Assembly: GCA_903871775.1 (NCBI GenBank)
Contig: CAIQIA010000007.1
Coordinates: 151,962 to 215,961, forward strand
Direction of reading: 5' to 3'
Length of the DNA: 64,000 bases
DNA from: an uncultured cyanobacterium
Lineage (GTDB): Bacteria > Cyanobacteriota > Cyanobacteriia > PCC-6307 > Cyanobiaceae
Part shown: positions 1 to 8,757 of the stretch, in pieces
Numbering within the stretch: position 1 is the stretch's first letter
How the letters are laid out: each line of letters opens with the position of its first letter
Notes under the pieces: generated by a model
Seen by the model: only the letters and a program-made list of their open reading frames with translations
What the model was told of the DNA's origin: nothing
Database searches by the model: none
Position numbers and translations under genes: made by a program

Positions 1-153
<153 letters not shown>

Positions 154-324
154 GGGGCGCAGGGCCCAACCGTCCAATGCTGAACGTCGGAGCGTCGTCA
201 GCAGCGGCAGCACCGGATGGTTGCCAGGCAACCACAGTGCGTAGCTCTCCCTTTGATGGATTTCAACGAAGCCCAGGGATCAAGCGTTATCAACACATCG
301 CGAAAGAGGACATTCAGACAGTTG

Positions 325-2055
325 ATGGTTGTGAAGCACAACCATCAACTCGGCCCCAACACCTTTCACCTGCTGGTGCGCAGCACAGCACCAGACAACG
401 CCGAGGAGCCTGCTCTGTCTTCAGGCACGCTGCCGAAGTCTCTCCTCGATCAGTCCAACAGCGCCATTGAAGAGCTGCGCGATCATCTGCGTGCCTTTCT
501 TCAACACCACGAACAGCATCAGGCCACTCCAGACAGGCTCGGCACGAACGCACCCAAACCGCTGATCAAGCTCGCCCTTAATATCCATGGCTACAGCACT
601 CCACTGCTGACCTTTGCAAGCAACGCCTACGAGATCAGCGACGCCAAGTTCAATGCTGACCTGAACAGAATTCCCTCAGGCGGTGAACGTGAGGAGCCTG
701 TCCCCTTGGACGATTACGTCATTTTCATTGATTACAGCTGGCCCTCCGAGCATGCCTTGTCGCTGCCTGTGATCGGGTCCCTGCGAGCCATGCCGATGGC
801 CCTTTGGCTGGTGCTGCTGCTGGCAGTGATCGCTGGCATCTGCGGGTGGCCTTTTGTTTGTGGAGGCCTGATTGGACTTGTTGGCACCCTCTTGCTGCTG
901 CGACAGGTCACCTATTTCCGCGATCGCGAGCGAGCAGCGGGCTACGGGGTGTACGACGGGGTTGAGCTTGTGCGCTGGATGCACAGACTGATCAAGTCAA
1001 CCCACGAAGAGACCATCAAGGATTCAGACCAAGAGGCTGACGTGGAGCTGAACATCATGGCCCATAGCATGGGCTGTTTTGTGTCCACCCAGCTCGTACG
1101 CACATTGTGCAATGTCTTTGACCCGGCAGCGATGCGACATCTCGATCAAAGCTTTGGCCCATTCGCCGAGGTTGATCCTTGCGGAGCCCCTACATCTACA
1201 CCAACGAAACAGGAACAGAACGACCTGCGAAGGATTGGCACCTTGTTCACCCTGGGGCAACTCGTGCTGGCGGCACCAGACATTCCGATCTGGGAACTGA
1301 GCAGTGGACGATCCAATGCCTTGCTGGCCTCCTTGCGGCGATTCAAAGAAGTGTTCATCTTCAGCAACGATGCCGACATGGTCTTGAGGCTGGCCTCCAC
1401 CCTGGCCAACTTCTTCGTCTTCCCATCAGAAACCCGACAGGGCGGCTACCGACTGGGCAACATCGTTGACACTGGAAGCGCGAGCGATGGTCCGAGCGAA
1501 TCGATTCAACGGCACGGAAGACATCGCGTCAGCTTCCGAGAGCTTGGATTCCATGGGCTGCGCAGCGGGCTCGGCCTAACAAGGTTCAACCGCATTGCCG
1601 ACCAGCCCTTCTACGCTCGACTGGCTGACGGCGCAGAACTGAGAATCATCAATTGCACAGACTATCGCGATCTCCAGGATGTCTTTGAACTCATGAAGAG
1701 CAAAAAAGATCCTAGCCAGAAACACGAAGAGCTGATCCGGATCTTTCAGAACAAGCAAGCCGACAACGCGTCAACCGACATGGCCAGACTGTACAGCCCC
1801 AGGCTGGCGGCATCGGGTTGCGGAAGAGGGACAATCCAGCGCTACCTGCAGACGCTCATTCAGCATTTCATCACCAAAAAGCTTGACTCCCACGGCGGCT
1901 ACTTCCAGGGACCATTCTGCCTCGATCTGCTGTATCAACTTCTTCTGTGGGGTAGCGAGCCTACTGAGCCAGGCAGTCCACAATTCCCCAGCGACGGGCA
2001 GCTTCAGAACTACGGCCTGACCTGGAACTCCGTGTTCCGTCCAGAGGAGTGCTGA
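325..2055 (+). CDS. Membrane-anchored alpha/beta hydrolase (DUF900-like)
   Basis: A protein of about 576 residues with an alpha/beta-hydrolase fold split by a membrane hairpin. An early strand ends in ALNIHGYSTP, a typical HG oxyanion motif. Two hydrophobic segments follow (bases about 790-905), and then the nucleophile elbow AHSMG (GxSxG type, near base 1062). Downstream, FSNDADMVLRL and the GFHG region are candidates for the acid and histidine of the triad, as in DUF900 hydrolases. The substrate is unknown. The start is uncertain: ATG 325 or TTG 322 follow a GAGGA at 306-310, while an in-frame ATG at 217 would add 36 residues. Codon use and GC are clearly lower than in the neighbours, which hints at transfer. 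Confidence 0.75.
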   Translation: MVVKHNHQLGPNTFHLLVRSTAPDNAEEPALSSGTLPKSLLDQSNSAIEELRDHLRAFLQHHEQHQATPDRLGTNAPKPLIKLALNIHGYSTPLLTFASNAYEISDAKFNADLNRIPSGGEREEPVPLDDYVIFIDYSWPSEHALSLPVIGSLRAMPMALWLVLLLAVIAGICGWPFVCGGLIGLVGTLLLLRQVTYFRDRERAAGYGVYDGVELVRWMHRLIKSTHEETIKDSDQEADVELNIMAHSMGCFVSTQLVRTLCNVFDPAAMRHLDQSFGPFAEVDPCGAPTSTPTKQEQNDLRRIGTLFTLGQLVLAAPDIPIWELSSGRSNALLASLRRFKEVFIFSNDADMVLRLASTLANFFVFPSETRQGGYRLGNIVDTGSASDGPSESIQRHGRHRVSFRELGFHGLRSGLGLTRFNRIADQPFYARLADGAELRIINCTDYRDLQDVFELMKSKKDPSQKHEELIRIFQNKQADNASTDMARLYSPRLAASGCGRGTIQRYLQTLIQHFITKKLDSHGGYFQGPFCLDLLYQLLLWGSEPTEPGSPQFPSDGQLQNYGLTWNSVFRPEEC

Positions 2056-2130
2056 GATCGGCCCTTCAGCTTCCATCCCTGTTCAACCTCAGCGGTCGCT
2101 GCATACGCTGCCGGTGATGCACATCCCCCC

Positions 2131-2466
2131 ATGGCACTTCTTGACTCTCTGATCAGCGGTGTGGTCACGGCTGTGGCCGGTGACAAGGCGCCCATGCTGA
2201 ATGACTTCCTCAACGCCAACGGCGGTGTCACCGGTCTGGCCGACAAGTTCCAGAAAGGCGGCGCCAGCGACGTGTTCAGCAGCTGGGTGAGCACCGGCGC
2301 CAACCAGACCATCACCCCCCAGCAGATCGAGGCGGTGCTGGGCAACGACAAGGTGAAGGAGCTGGCCGCCCGCATGGGCATTGACCCCGCCCACGCCTCT
2401 GATTTTCTGGCGAAGACCCTGCCGGGCCTGGTCGATCAGCTCACGCCCCAGGGCCAGCTGAACTGA
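2131..2466 (+). CDS. YidB family protein (DUF937)
   Basis: A complete 111-residue protein beginning MALLDSLISGVVTAVAG. It shows the small helical YidB/DUF937 pattern: a Gly/Ala-rich amino end, then GLADKFQKGGASDVFSSW and a block around ITPQQIEAVLGNDKV that resembles the family's conserved region, and a final helix with DFLAKTLPGLVDQLTP. The molecular role of the family is not established. It stands alone on the plus strand and its last 26 bases overlap the end of the convergent ABC1-kinase gene. No signal peptide is evident. Confidence 0.88.
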   Translation: MALLDSLISGVVTAVAGDKAPMLNDFLNANGGVTGLADKFQKGGASDVFSSWVSTGANQTITPQQIEAVLGNDKVKELAARMGIDPAHASDFLAKTLPGLVDQLTPQGQLN

Positions 2467-4108
2467 GGCCGTCGAGACGGCCGTCTCGGGCCAGGCGGCC
2501 CTGCAGCCGCAGCCACCCCAGCCCCACCGGCAGCCCCAGCACCAGGGGCACCGCCGTGAGGGCCGGGCGGCTGCTGGCCGCCAGCAGGGCCGCCGCCAGG
2601 GCCAGGGCCCCCAGCAGAAACGACTGACCGCTGCTCTGCTGGGCCAGAGACAACCGCCGCAGCAGCCGATCGGTTTCACCGGCCCGCACCTGCAGCTGCA
2701 GATCCCCCTGCTCAAGGCGGGCCAGCCCCTCATCGAGGCGACGGGGCAGGCCGAGGGCGCGGCTGCTCACCTGCACCGCCTGACGCGACAGGTCGTTGAA
2801 CAGGTCTGACGGCCCGGTTCCACTGGAGGTCATCAGCGGCAGCAGGTAGGGCTTGGCGATGGCCATGAGGCTAAAGCCCGGGTCGAGGCTGCGGCCGACC
2901 CCTTCGAAGGTCGACAGGGCCCGCATCACGAAGATCAGCTCGGGGGGCAGGCGGAACGGCTGGCCGTACACCAGGTCGTAGAGGTCCCCCGACAGCCGCT
3001 CGATCACATTGCCGCTGAAGGGGGGCGTCAGCGCTTCGTCGAGCATCACCCGCACCAGCCGCCTTACCGGCCCGGGGTCGATGCCGGCGGCAATCACCCC
3101 GGCCGCCTGCAGCTCCTGCACCAGCCCCGCGGCATCCCTCGCCGCCGCCGCCCGCACCATCGAACCGATGCGGTTGCGCAGGCGGGGGCTCACCTGGCCC
3201 ATCATCCCGAAGTCGTAGTAGATGAGGGCGCCGTCATCGGCGACCGCCAGGTTGCCGGGGTGGGGATCGGCATGAAAGAAGCCGAAGCGCACCAGTTGCT
3301 TGAGATAGCTGGCGGCGCCCTTCTCGGCCACCTGTGACGGGTCGATGCCGCGGGCCACCAGACTCTCGCGGTCGGTGATCTTGATGCCGGGCAGGCAATC
3401 GAGGCAGAGCACCCGTTCGCTGCTCAGTTCCCACACCACCGCGGGAATGCGCACCCCCTCGTCGTCGAGGAACTGCTGCCGGAATCGGGCGGCATGTTCG
3501 GCCTCGAGGCGAAAATCGAGCTCGCGCAGCAGCACCCGTCGGCATTCGCGGGCCATGGCGACCCAGTCACGGCCGCGGCCCCAGCTGGGATGACGCTGCA
3601 GCACCGCCGCCACCTGCTGCATCACCTGCAGATCGAGCCTGAACAGCCGCTCGAGCCCCGGACGCTGCAGCTTGAGCACCACATCGCGGCCGCTGCGCAG
3701 CTGGGCCCGGTGCACCTGGGCCAGGCTGGCGGAGCCCAGGGGCACCGGTTCAATCTCGACGATTTCGCGGCAGCGCAGCCCCAGCTCGGCCTCCAGCAGC
3801 GCTTCGGCCTGGGGGAACGGGAAGGCCGGCACCCGGTCCTGCAGCTGGCTGAGCTGCTCGACCCAGGCCGCCGGCAGCAGGTCGGGCCGGGCCGACAGCA
3901 GCTGGCCCAGCTTGATGAAGGCCGAGCCGAGGCCCAGCAGTTCGCTCACCAGCCAGGCCGCCAGCCGCCGCTGGCGCCGCTCCTGCCGTTCCGGCGTCGG
4001 GCCGCCGGGATAGGTCCAGGGGCGGCCGTCCCACCAGAGGCGAGCCAGCAGCTGCACCACGACGCTCCAGATGCGCAGCGACCGCGCCAGGGCGCGCAGC
4101 CGGCGCAT
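2441..4108 (-). CDS. ABC1/AarF/UbiB-family protein kinase-like protein
   Basis: A 555-residue atypical kinase of the ABC1 (ADCK/UbiB) family. Bacterial and plastid members support quinone and prenyl-lipid metabolism, probably through ATP-dependent activity at the membrane. Hallmarks are all present: the KxGQ motif (IKLGQ, about residues 65-69), the Ala-rich loop replacing the glycine loop (LGSASLAQVH, 124-133), the VLKLQRP lysine (about 146), the catalytic loop HADPHPGN (279-286) and DFG (299-301). The carboxy end has hydrophobic segments (about 493-535) that could anchor it. It is the last gene of a minus-strand unit: its ATG overlaps the stop of the preceding coiled-coil gene. In this organism plastoquinone or tocopherol metabolism is a reasonable guess, not shown. 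Confidence 0.92.
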   Translation of the reverse strand: MRRLRALARSLRIWSVVVQLLARLWWDGRPWTYPGGPTPERQERRQRRLAAWLVSELLGLGSAFIKLGQLLSARPDLLPAAWVEQLSQLQDRVPAFPFPQAEALLEAELGLRCREIVEIEPVPLGSASLAQVHRAQLRSGRDVVLKLQRPGLERLFRLDLQVMQQVAAVLQRHPSWGRGRDWVAMARECRRVLLRELDFRLEAEHAARFRQQFLDDEGVRIPAVVWELSSERVLCLDCLPGIKITDRESLVARGIDPSQVAEKGAASYLKQLVRFGFFHADPHPGNLAVADDGALIYYDFGMMGQVSPRLRNRIGSMVRAAAARDAAGLVQELQAAGVIAAGIDPGPVRRLVRVMLDEALTPPFSGNVIERLSGDLYDLVYGQPFRLPPELIFVMRALSTFEGVGRSLDPGFSLMAIAKPYLLPLMTSSGTGPSDLFNDLSRQAVQVSSRALGLPRRLDEGLARLEQGDLQLQVRAGETDRLLRRLSLAQQSSGQSFLLGALALAAALLAASSRPALTAVPLVLGLPVGLGWLRLQGRLARDGRLDGLSSAGPGA

Positions 4109-4416
4109 CAGGCCAGCTCCTCAAGACGGCGGGTGAGCTCGGCCACCTGGCGCCGCAGGCCATCGATCTGCCGCTGGGGATCAGCGTCGCCGTCGGACGC
4201 GCCGGCCGGCGGTGCCGCCCCGGGCTGCTGGTCCCGTTCGAGCCGCTGGGCTTCCTGCTGCACCTCATCCCAGAACAGTTGCAGCTCCTGCTGCACCCGC
4301 TGGGGGGCCTCCTGGGCCAGCAGGCTCAACTGGGCGGCCGCCTCCAGGGCCTGGTCGCCGGCGCGGGCGGCCAACCGGTTGAGGGCGGCCTGCAACAACA
4401 TTTCGGGGCGGCTCAT
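4108..4416 (-). CDS. Small coiled-coil protein upstream of ABC1 kinase
   Basis: A 102-residue, highly charged helical protein with two coiled-coil-prone stretches (about residues 32-62 and 80-102, ending LRRQVAELTRRLEELA) separated by a Pro/Ala/Gly linker. No enzymatic motif, signal peptide or membrane segment is visible. It overlaps the next gene by one base and the previous one by four, so translational coupling with the kinase and the membrane protein is likely. Function is not recognised. A scaffold or assembly role for the neighbouring products is only an inference from the coupling. Confidence 0.72.
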   Translation of the reverse strand: MSRPEMLLQAALNRLAARAGDQALEAAAQLSLLAQEAPQRVQQELQLFWDEVQQEAQRLERDQQPGAAPPAGASDGDADPQRQIDGLRRQVAELTRRLEELA

Positions 4417-4985
4417 CGCCGGTTCGCTGGCGGTGGCATGACTGTGGCAGATCCTGCGGACAACGGTGGGGCCTCGGGCAGGGCCGGCCCGCCGGTGAAG
4501 GTGGGCACGGGGCCCGGCACAACGGCCCCACGGCCGTCGTGTTCGGCTGGCGGGGCGAAGCTGTGGCGCAACGGGTCGGCCAGGGGAGGTTCAGAGGGCG
4601 GGGGCAGGGACGGGCCGACGGTGGCCTCGGGCGTGGCCTCGGCCATGGGCTCGGGCGTGGGCTCGGGCGTGGGCTCGGGTGCCGGCGCCGGAACCACCGG
4701 CTCCGGCGGGGGCGCCTGCAGATCCACCCGCTGCAGGCCGTAGCGCATGCGCAGGCTTTCGAGACCCACCCCTGGGGTGGTCTTGACCTCGAAACGCTCC
4801 CCCAGCCGCACCAGGGACGCAAAGCGGCCATCCAGCAGCCGATAGGTGATGGCAAAGGCGAGACCGAAACTCAACCCCAGCAGCAGCGGCGGCAGGGGGT
4901 TCCAGGGATGGGGTGGGGGGGGGCGGAGGCGGGCCTGGGCCATCCCGTCGGCGCTGGGCCCCCCATCCTGGCGTGTTTTGCTCAA
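4413..4985 (-). CDS. Single-pass membrane protein with Pro/Glu-rich tail
   Basis: A 190-residue protein with a short basic, Pro-rich amino end and one transmembrane helix (about residues 30-48, around LPPLLLGLSFGLAFAITYRL). A compact region follows (FEVKTTPGVGLESLRMRYGL), and then a long low-complexity tail with repeated PEPTPEP-type units that is probably extended. The fold is not recognised. It starts inside the last codons of the upstream repeat protein gene (ATGA overlap, 4982-4985) and its stop overlaps the start of the coiled-coil gene, so it is embedded in the ABC1-kinase unit. Proline-rich spacers of this kind often cross periplasm or wall, but that is inference here. Confidence 0.72.
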   Translation of the reverse strand: MSKTRQDGGPSADGMAQARLRPPPPHPWNPLPPLLLGLSFGLAFAITYRLLDGRFASLVRLGERFEVKTTPGVGLESLRMRYGLQRVDLQAPPPEPVVPAPAPEPTPEPTPEPMAEATPEATVGPSLPPPSEPPLADPLRHSFAPPAEHDGRGAVVPGPVPTFTGGPALPEAPPLSAGSATVMPPPANRR

Positions 4986-6649
4986 CCCAGAAGGGCGTTG
5001 ACCTTGGTCAGGGCAGCGGTGGTGTCGAAGGCCCCAGCAACAGCGAGGGGCACCTGGCCGGCGGCGGTGCCCACGGTGAAGGCACCTTCGGGCCGGGCCA
5101 GCAGGGATCCGATCCTGACGCCATTGATGGCCTCTAGGTTCCAGGTGCGCATCACGGCGGTGTCACCCTGGCGGGTGATCTCGACCGACTGACGCACCCC
5201 CCGGCGCAGGCGGTAGGCGCCGGCCAGCAATCCGAGGCCGTCGACACCCGAGCCGAAGTCGAAGCTGCCGGCACCGAAGCCGAGCAGGGCGTCGTCACCA
5301 TCACCCAGTCGCACGCTGCCTCTGCCTCTGAAGCCGTCGGGGGCCAGCAGCACATCGCGACCATCCCCGAGGTCGATGAGGCCATCGTTGGCGACCGTCG
5401 CAGCCAGCACCAGGTCGCTGCCGGCACCGGTTCTGAGTTCGGCACCGGCGCCATTGACCAGGGCGACACCGTCATAGGGGCCGAACTGGGCCGAGAACGC
5501 GCGGATGGCCGTGGTCTCGGGCGTCACCGCCGCCATGGCACCGGCGGCATAGACGATGTCGTCGTGGTCGCCGGTGTCGAGGGCACCGAAGTTGACGATG
5601 CCCCCCTCAGGTGCCGTCTCCCTGGCATAGGGGGCCAGCACCGCACCGACCTGGGTGAGCACCTCCTCCGGAAGGCCCGCACTGGCTCGACGGCCGGGCT
5701 GCAGGGCCTGAACCGCCATCCCCAGACCGGCACCGGCGATCAGGTCGCGACCGGCACCGAGGCTGATGCGTGCCCCGACCCCGTTGAGCACCCCGGTGCC
5801 GGCCGAGGCGCCGATCAGCCGGTCGGTGCCGGCCGACGCATCGATGGCACCGAAATTGGCGATCCCGCTGAACGCCCCGATCCCCAGCAGGTCGTCGTCC
5901 TGGGAGCCGCTGGGGTTAGGGGGCAGACTACCGTCGAGCCGCAGGCGGCCGGTGTTGACCACCCCTGTGAAGAGGGCACTGCCGATGAGTCGGTCAGCGC
6001 CGGCGCCAAGGTCAACCTCCCCCTGGTTGGCGACACCGATGCCGATGGCGTGGCCGAGCACGGCGTCGGCACCGCCGCCGAGGGCGACGCGGGCCTCGGA
6101 CGTGGTCACCGCCCCGGCGATCAGGCCCGAACCCAGCACGATCTGATTGGCGCCATCACCCGTGAGGCGGGATGAGGTCCAGACACCGGTCACCGGTGCC
6201 GTCGGGCCGGCACCGATGAGCAGCTGCGGGCCCGTGAGCGAGCGGCGGCTGTTGACCGCCAGGCCGATCCCGGTGGAACCGGCCGACAATCCAAGGGTGT
6301 AAGCGGTGCCGCCCAGGTTGATGATCCCGGCCCGGGGCGCGGCCCAGATGTCGCCCAGCTGACGGTCAAGCCGGGCCACCTGGGTCCCCAGCAGGGTCTG
6401 CAGGGCCGGTGAGTTGATGGCGGCACCGGATAGGCCCGTGGACTTCTCGAACTGCTGTCTGAGGCCGGTGAGCAGACTGCCATCCGCCAGGCCAGTGCGC
6501 AGGGTCCTGGCCTGGGTGGTACTGGGGCCCGCCGTGCCGTAGGCCTGGAGCAGGCTGTCGATGGGCAGCAGCAGCGCCCTGGAGGGAGAGTCGTCGATGG
6601 AGTCCCTGACGGCGGACTTGGAGGAGGACCCGGAGGACGAGGACGCCAT
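4982..6649 (-). CDS. Glycine/aspartate-rich repeat protein, RTX-like
   Basis: A 555-residue protein opening with a Ser-rich leader and no classical signal peptide. Residues about 165-475 hold degenerate units of 25-45 residues with the pattern (V/I)xNxGx(I/V)(D/R)LGxGxDxLxGxA. Examples are ANQGEVDLGAGADRLIGSAL, ANFGAIDASAGTDRLIGASA and ANDGLIDLGDGRDVLLAPDG. The alternation of GxGxD and hydrophobic residues recalls calcium-binding RTX beta-rolls, though the canonical GGxGxDxLx nonapeptide is not strictly kept. It is the first gene of the unit leading to the ABC1 kinase. A distinctly AT-richer leader (6650-6700) contains TACCCT, which could serve as a -10 element. A surface or secreted role via type I export is plausible but not shown. 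Confidence 0.7.
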   Translation of the reverse strand: MASSSSGSSSKSAVRDSIDDSPSRALLLPIDSLLQAYGTAGPSTTQARTLRTGLADGSLLTGLRQQFEKSTGLSGAAINSPALQTLLGTQVARLDRQLGDIWAAPRAGIINLGGTAYTLGLSAGSTGIGLAVNSRRSLTGPQLLIGAGPTAPVTGVWTSSRLTGDGANQIVLGSGLIAGAVTTSEARVALGGGADAVLGHAIGIGVANQGEVDLGAGADRLIGSALFTGVVNTGRLRLDGSLPPNPSGSQDDDLLGIGAFSGIANFGAIDASAGTDRLIGASAGTGVLNGVGARISLGAGRDLIAGAGLGMAVQALQPGRRASAGLPEEVLTQVGAVLAPYARETAPEGGIVNFGALDTGDHDDIVYAAGAMAAVTPETTAIRAFSAQFGPYDGVALVNGAGAELRTGAGSDLVLAATVANDGLIDLGDGRDVLLAPDGFRGRGSVRLGDGDDALLGFGAGSFDFGSGVDGLGLLAGAYRLRRGVRQSVEITRQGDTAVMRTWNLEAINGVRIGSLLARPEGAFTVGTAAGQVPLAVAGAFDTTAALTKVNALLG

Positions 6650-6700
6650 GACGAAGGGCCGAAACTCTCAGTTTTCTCACAGGGTAGAGGAATCTCGCCA

Positions 6701-8668
6701 TCAGGGAACCGCCTGGCCCGCCGGCCGGTTGTCGACCAGCCCGTTCTGCTTCAGAAACGCCGCAAACGCCGGATGGATGAAGCGACGGTTGGCGTCATCG
6801 GTCAGGTGGTCCCTGTCCACATACAGGGGCCTGTTGCCGGCATCGATCAGCCGGCAGCGCCCGTCGGGGCAGAGCACGGGCAGAGGATCAAAGATCAGGA
6901 TCCGGGGGTCAAGGGAGCGCATCCGGGCTGTCTCGGCCCGACGGGCCCTGCGGAAGGTCGCGATCGTGTCTTCACAGGCCGGGTTCTGGGGCCTGAACCA
7001 GAGCCGGGTGCACAGGCGCGACTCGATGCTGAATTCGGGCGAGGGCCCGATCAGCACCATCCGACCGCCGCGGGCGAACACCTGGCGGGCGAAGGCATTG
7101 AGCGCCCTGACCGATGCATCGGTCTTCAACCAACCCGTGGGCTCGTCGGCGATGACGAACCGGTTGGACACGACGACGATGTCGTTGGGTTGCACCCGCG
7201 ACAGCACCCGTTGCGTCACCTGCCGCTGCAGACCGTTGCACTCGGCCTGGGTCGGATCGACCGGCAGCATGCACGACGACATGGTGATGCCTTCGATGGT
7301 CAGGCCCAGACCACGGGCCAGCAGGTAGTGGGTTTCGCGGTAGTGGTCAGCATGGGAGTTACCGACGAAGAATGCCGTGCGCCCCGCCGGGCCGGCGATT
7401 CGACAGTCGTCAGGGAGCTGCGTGGCGGTCTTTTCGAGATGACAGTTGCGACCGCTGTACTGAGGTTCGTCGACGGGTTGATCGAGGGGGTAATTGCGTG
7501 ACCGCGTCATCAATTCTTCGTGGGGGTTCTTGACCAGCAAGAAAAGACGCCGGCTGAACTGACTGCCCAGCACAGACAAGCCAAAGGCCGACACCCCGAT
7601 GACAGACACTCCGGCGGCGATGATCAGGCGTTGATTGGCGATGGTCAGCCGCCGGGCAGGCTGCTCGATCAGACGAAAGGAGAGCATCGCCAGCAGGGCC
7701 ATCGCCCCGATCTGGAAAGGCACCGTCCACCAGTGAATGCCGATCGTCCAGCGGCTGATGGCGAGCACGCCCCAATGCCAGAGATAAAGCGAGTACGAGA
7801 TCAGCCCGACCCCCACGACGCGGGGATGGCGGAAGACGGTGAAGGCCGGGGTGCCGCTGCGCAGGCCGCCGATCAGCACGGCCGTGAGGGCGACGATGGC
7901 CAGCGTTGCCATGACGGCAGCCTTCACCGGCAGGAGCATGACAGCGAGCATGGTGATGACGACAGGCCCCATCGGCAGGCGCTGCAGCGCGGCTCGAACG
8001 CAGGCACTGTTCTGCAGCGCCAGAAACACCAGGCAGCCAGCGGCCATCTCCCAGAAGCGCGTCGGCATCAGGAAGTAAGCCGCCGGCTGGTTGACGGGAT
8101 AGAGATGAACGAAGGCAACCAGCGACAGCAGCGACAGCAGCCCGACCCACAGCAAAAGACGGCGCGCCCCCGCCCTGGCCTGACGACCAAAACCCGAAGC
8201 CCAGACCAGACAAGGAAAGAGCAGATAGAACTGCTCCTCGACGCCGAGGGACCAGGTGTGCAGAAACGGATTCAGCTCGGTCGATTGGGCGAAATAATCG
8301 GTCGACCGCTTCAGCAGATAAAGATTAGACAGGCCGAACAGGGACATTCGACCTGTGCCCAGCGACACCCCAGGCTCGGGATTGAGCAGACAGATCAGAA
8401 CACTGATGACCAGCACAAACACCACCATGGCGGGCACCAGGCGCTTGATTCGTCTCGCATAAAAATGGCTTAAAAACTCAGCCAGGTTTTTGCTCTCGCC
8501 CCTCGACAGAGATGCTGTGATGACGTAACCCGAAATCACAAAAAAGATGTCGACGCCCAGATAGCCACTGGGCAGCAGCGCCTTGTTGAAGTGGTTGATG
8601 ATGACCGCCACCACGGCCAGGGCCCTGAGGCCATCAATCTCTGGCCGGTACCCAGGGAAGGCCGCCAT
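6701..8668 (-). CDS. OafA/YrhL-type acyltransferase with SGNH domain
   Basis: A 655-residue integral membrane acyltransferase-3 protein with a fused SGNH domain, the architecture of enzymes that O-acetylate surface polysaccharides. The amino end has the family signature YRPEIDGLRALAVVAVIINH, with the conserved His, and then GYLGVDIFFVISGYVI. About ten hydrophobic helices follow to residue about 370. The carboxy part contains FFVGNSHADHY (SGNH block with Ser) and a late DRDHLTDDANRRF (DxxH) pair. The likely donor is an acyl-CoA on the cytoplasmic side, with transfer to an exported glycan. The neighbours do not name the glycan. The start is well supported by alignment of MAAFPGYRPEIDG to the family. 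Confidence 0.92.
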   Translation of the reverse strand: MAAFPGYRPEIDGLRALAVVAVIINHFNKALLPSGYLGVDIFFVISGYVITASLSRGESKNLAEFLSHFYARRIKRLVPAMVVFVLVISVLICLLNPEPGVSLGTGRMSLFGLSNLYLLKRSTDYFAQSTELNPFLHTWSLGVEEQFYLLFPCLVWASGFGRQARAGARRLLLWVGLLSLLSLVAFVHLYPVNQPAAYFLMPTRFWEMAAGCLVFLALQNSACVRAALQRLPMGPVVITMLAVMLLPVKAAVMATLAIVALTAVLIGGLRSGTPAFTVFRHPRVVGVGLISYSLYLWHWGVLAISRWTIGIHWWTVPFQIGAMALLAMLSFRLIEQPARRLTIANQRLIIAAGVSVIGVSAFGLSVLGSQFSRRLFLLVKNPHEELMTRSRNYPLDQPVDEPQYSGRNCHLEKTATQLPDDCRIAGPAGRTAFFVGNSHADHYRETHYLLARGLGLTIEGITMSSCMLPVDPTQAECNGLQRQVTQRVLSRVQPNDIVVVSNRFVIADEPTGWLKTDASVRALNAFARQVFARGGRMVLIGPSPEFSIESRLCTRLWFRPQNPACEDTIATFRRARRAETARMRSLDPRILIFDPLPVLCPDGRCRLIDAGNRPLYVDRDHLTDDANRRFIHPAFAAFLKQNGLVDNRPAGQAVP

Positions 8669-8757
8669 GGACCCCGTGCTTGTCGGCGACGGAGCTGCGA
8701 CGGGACGGCCATCCCGAGACCAAGGGGGCGCCTATCTTGTCACACACAAATGGAGTC

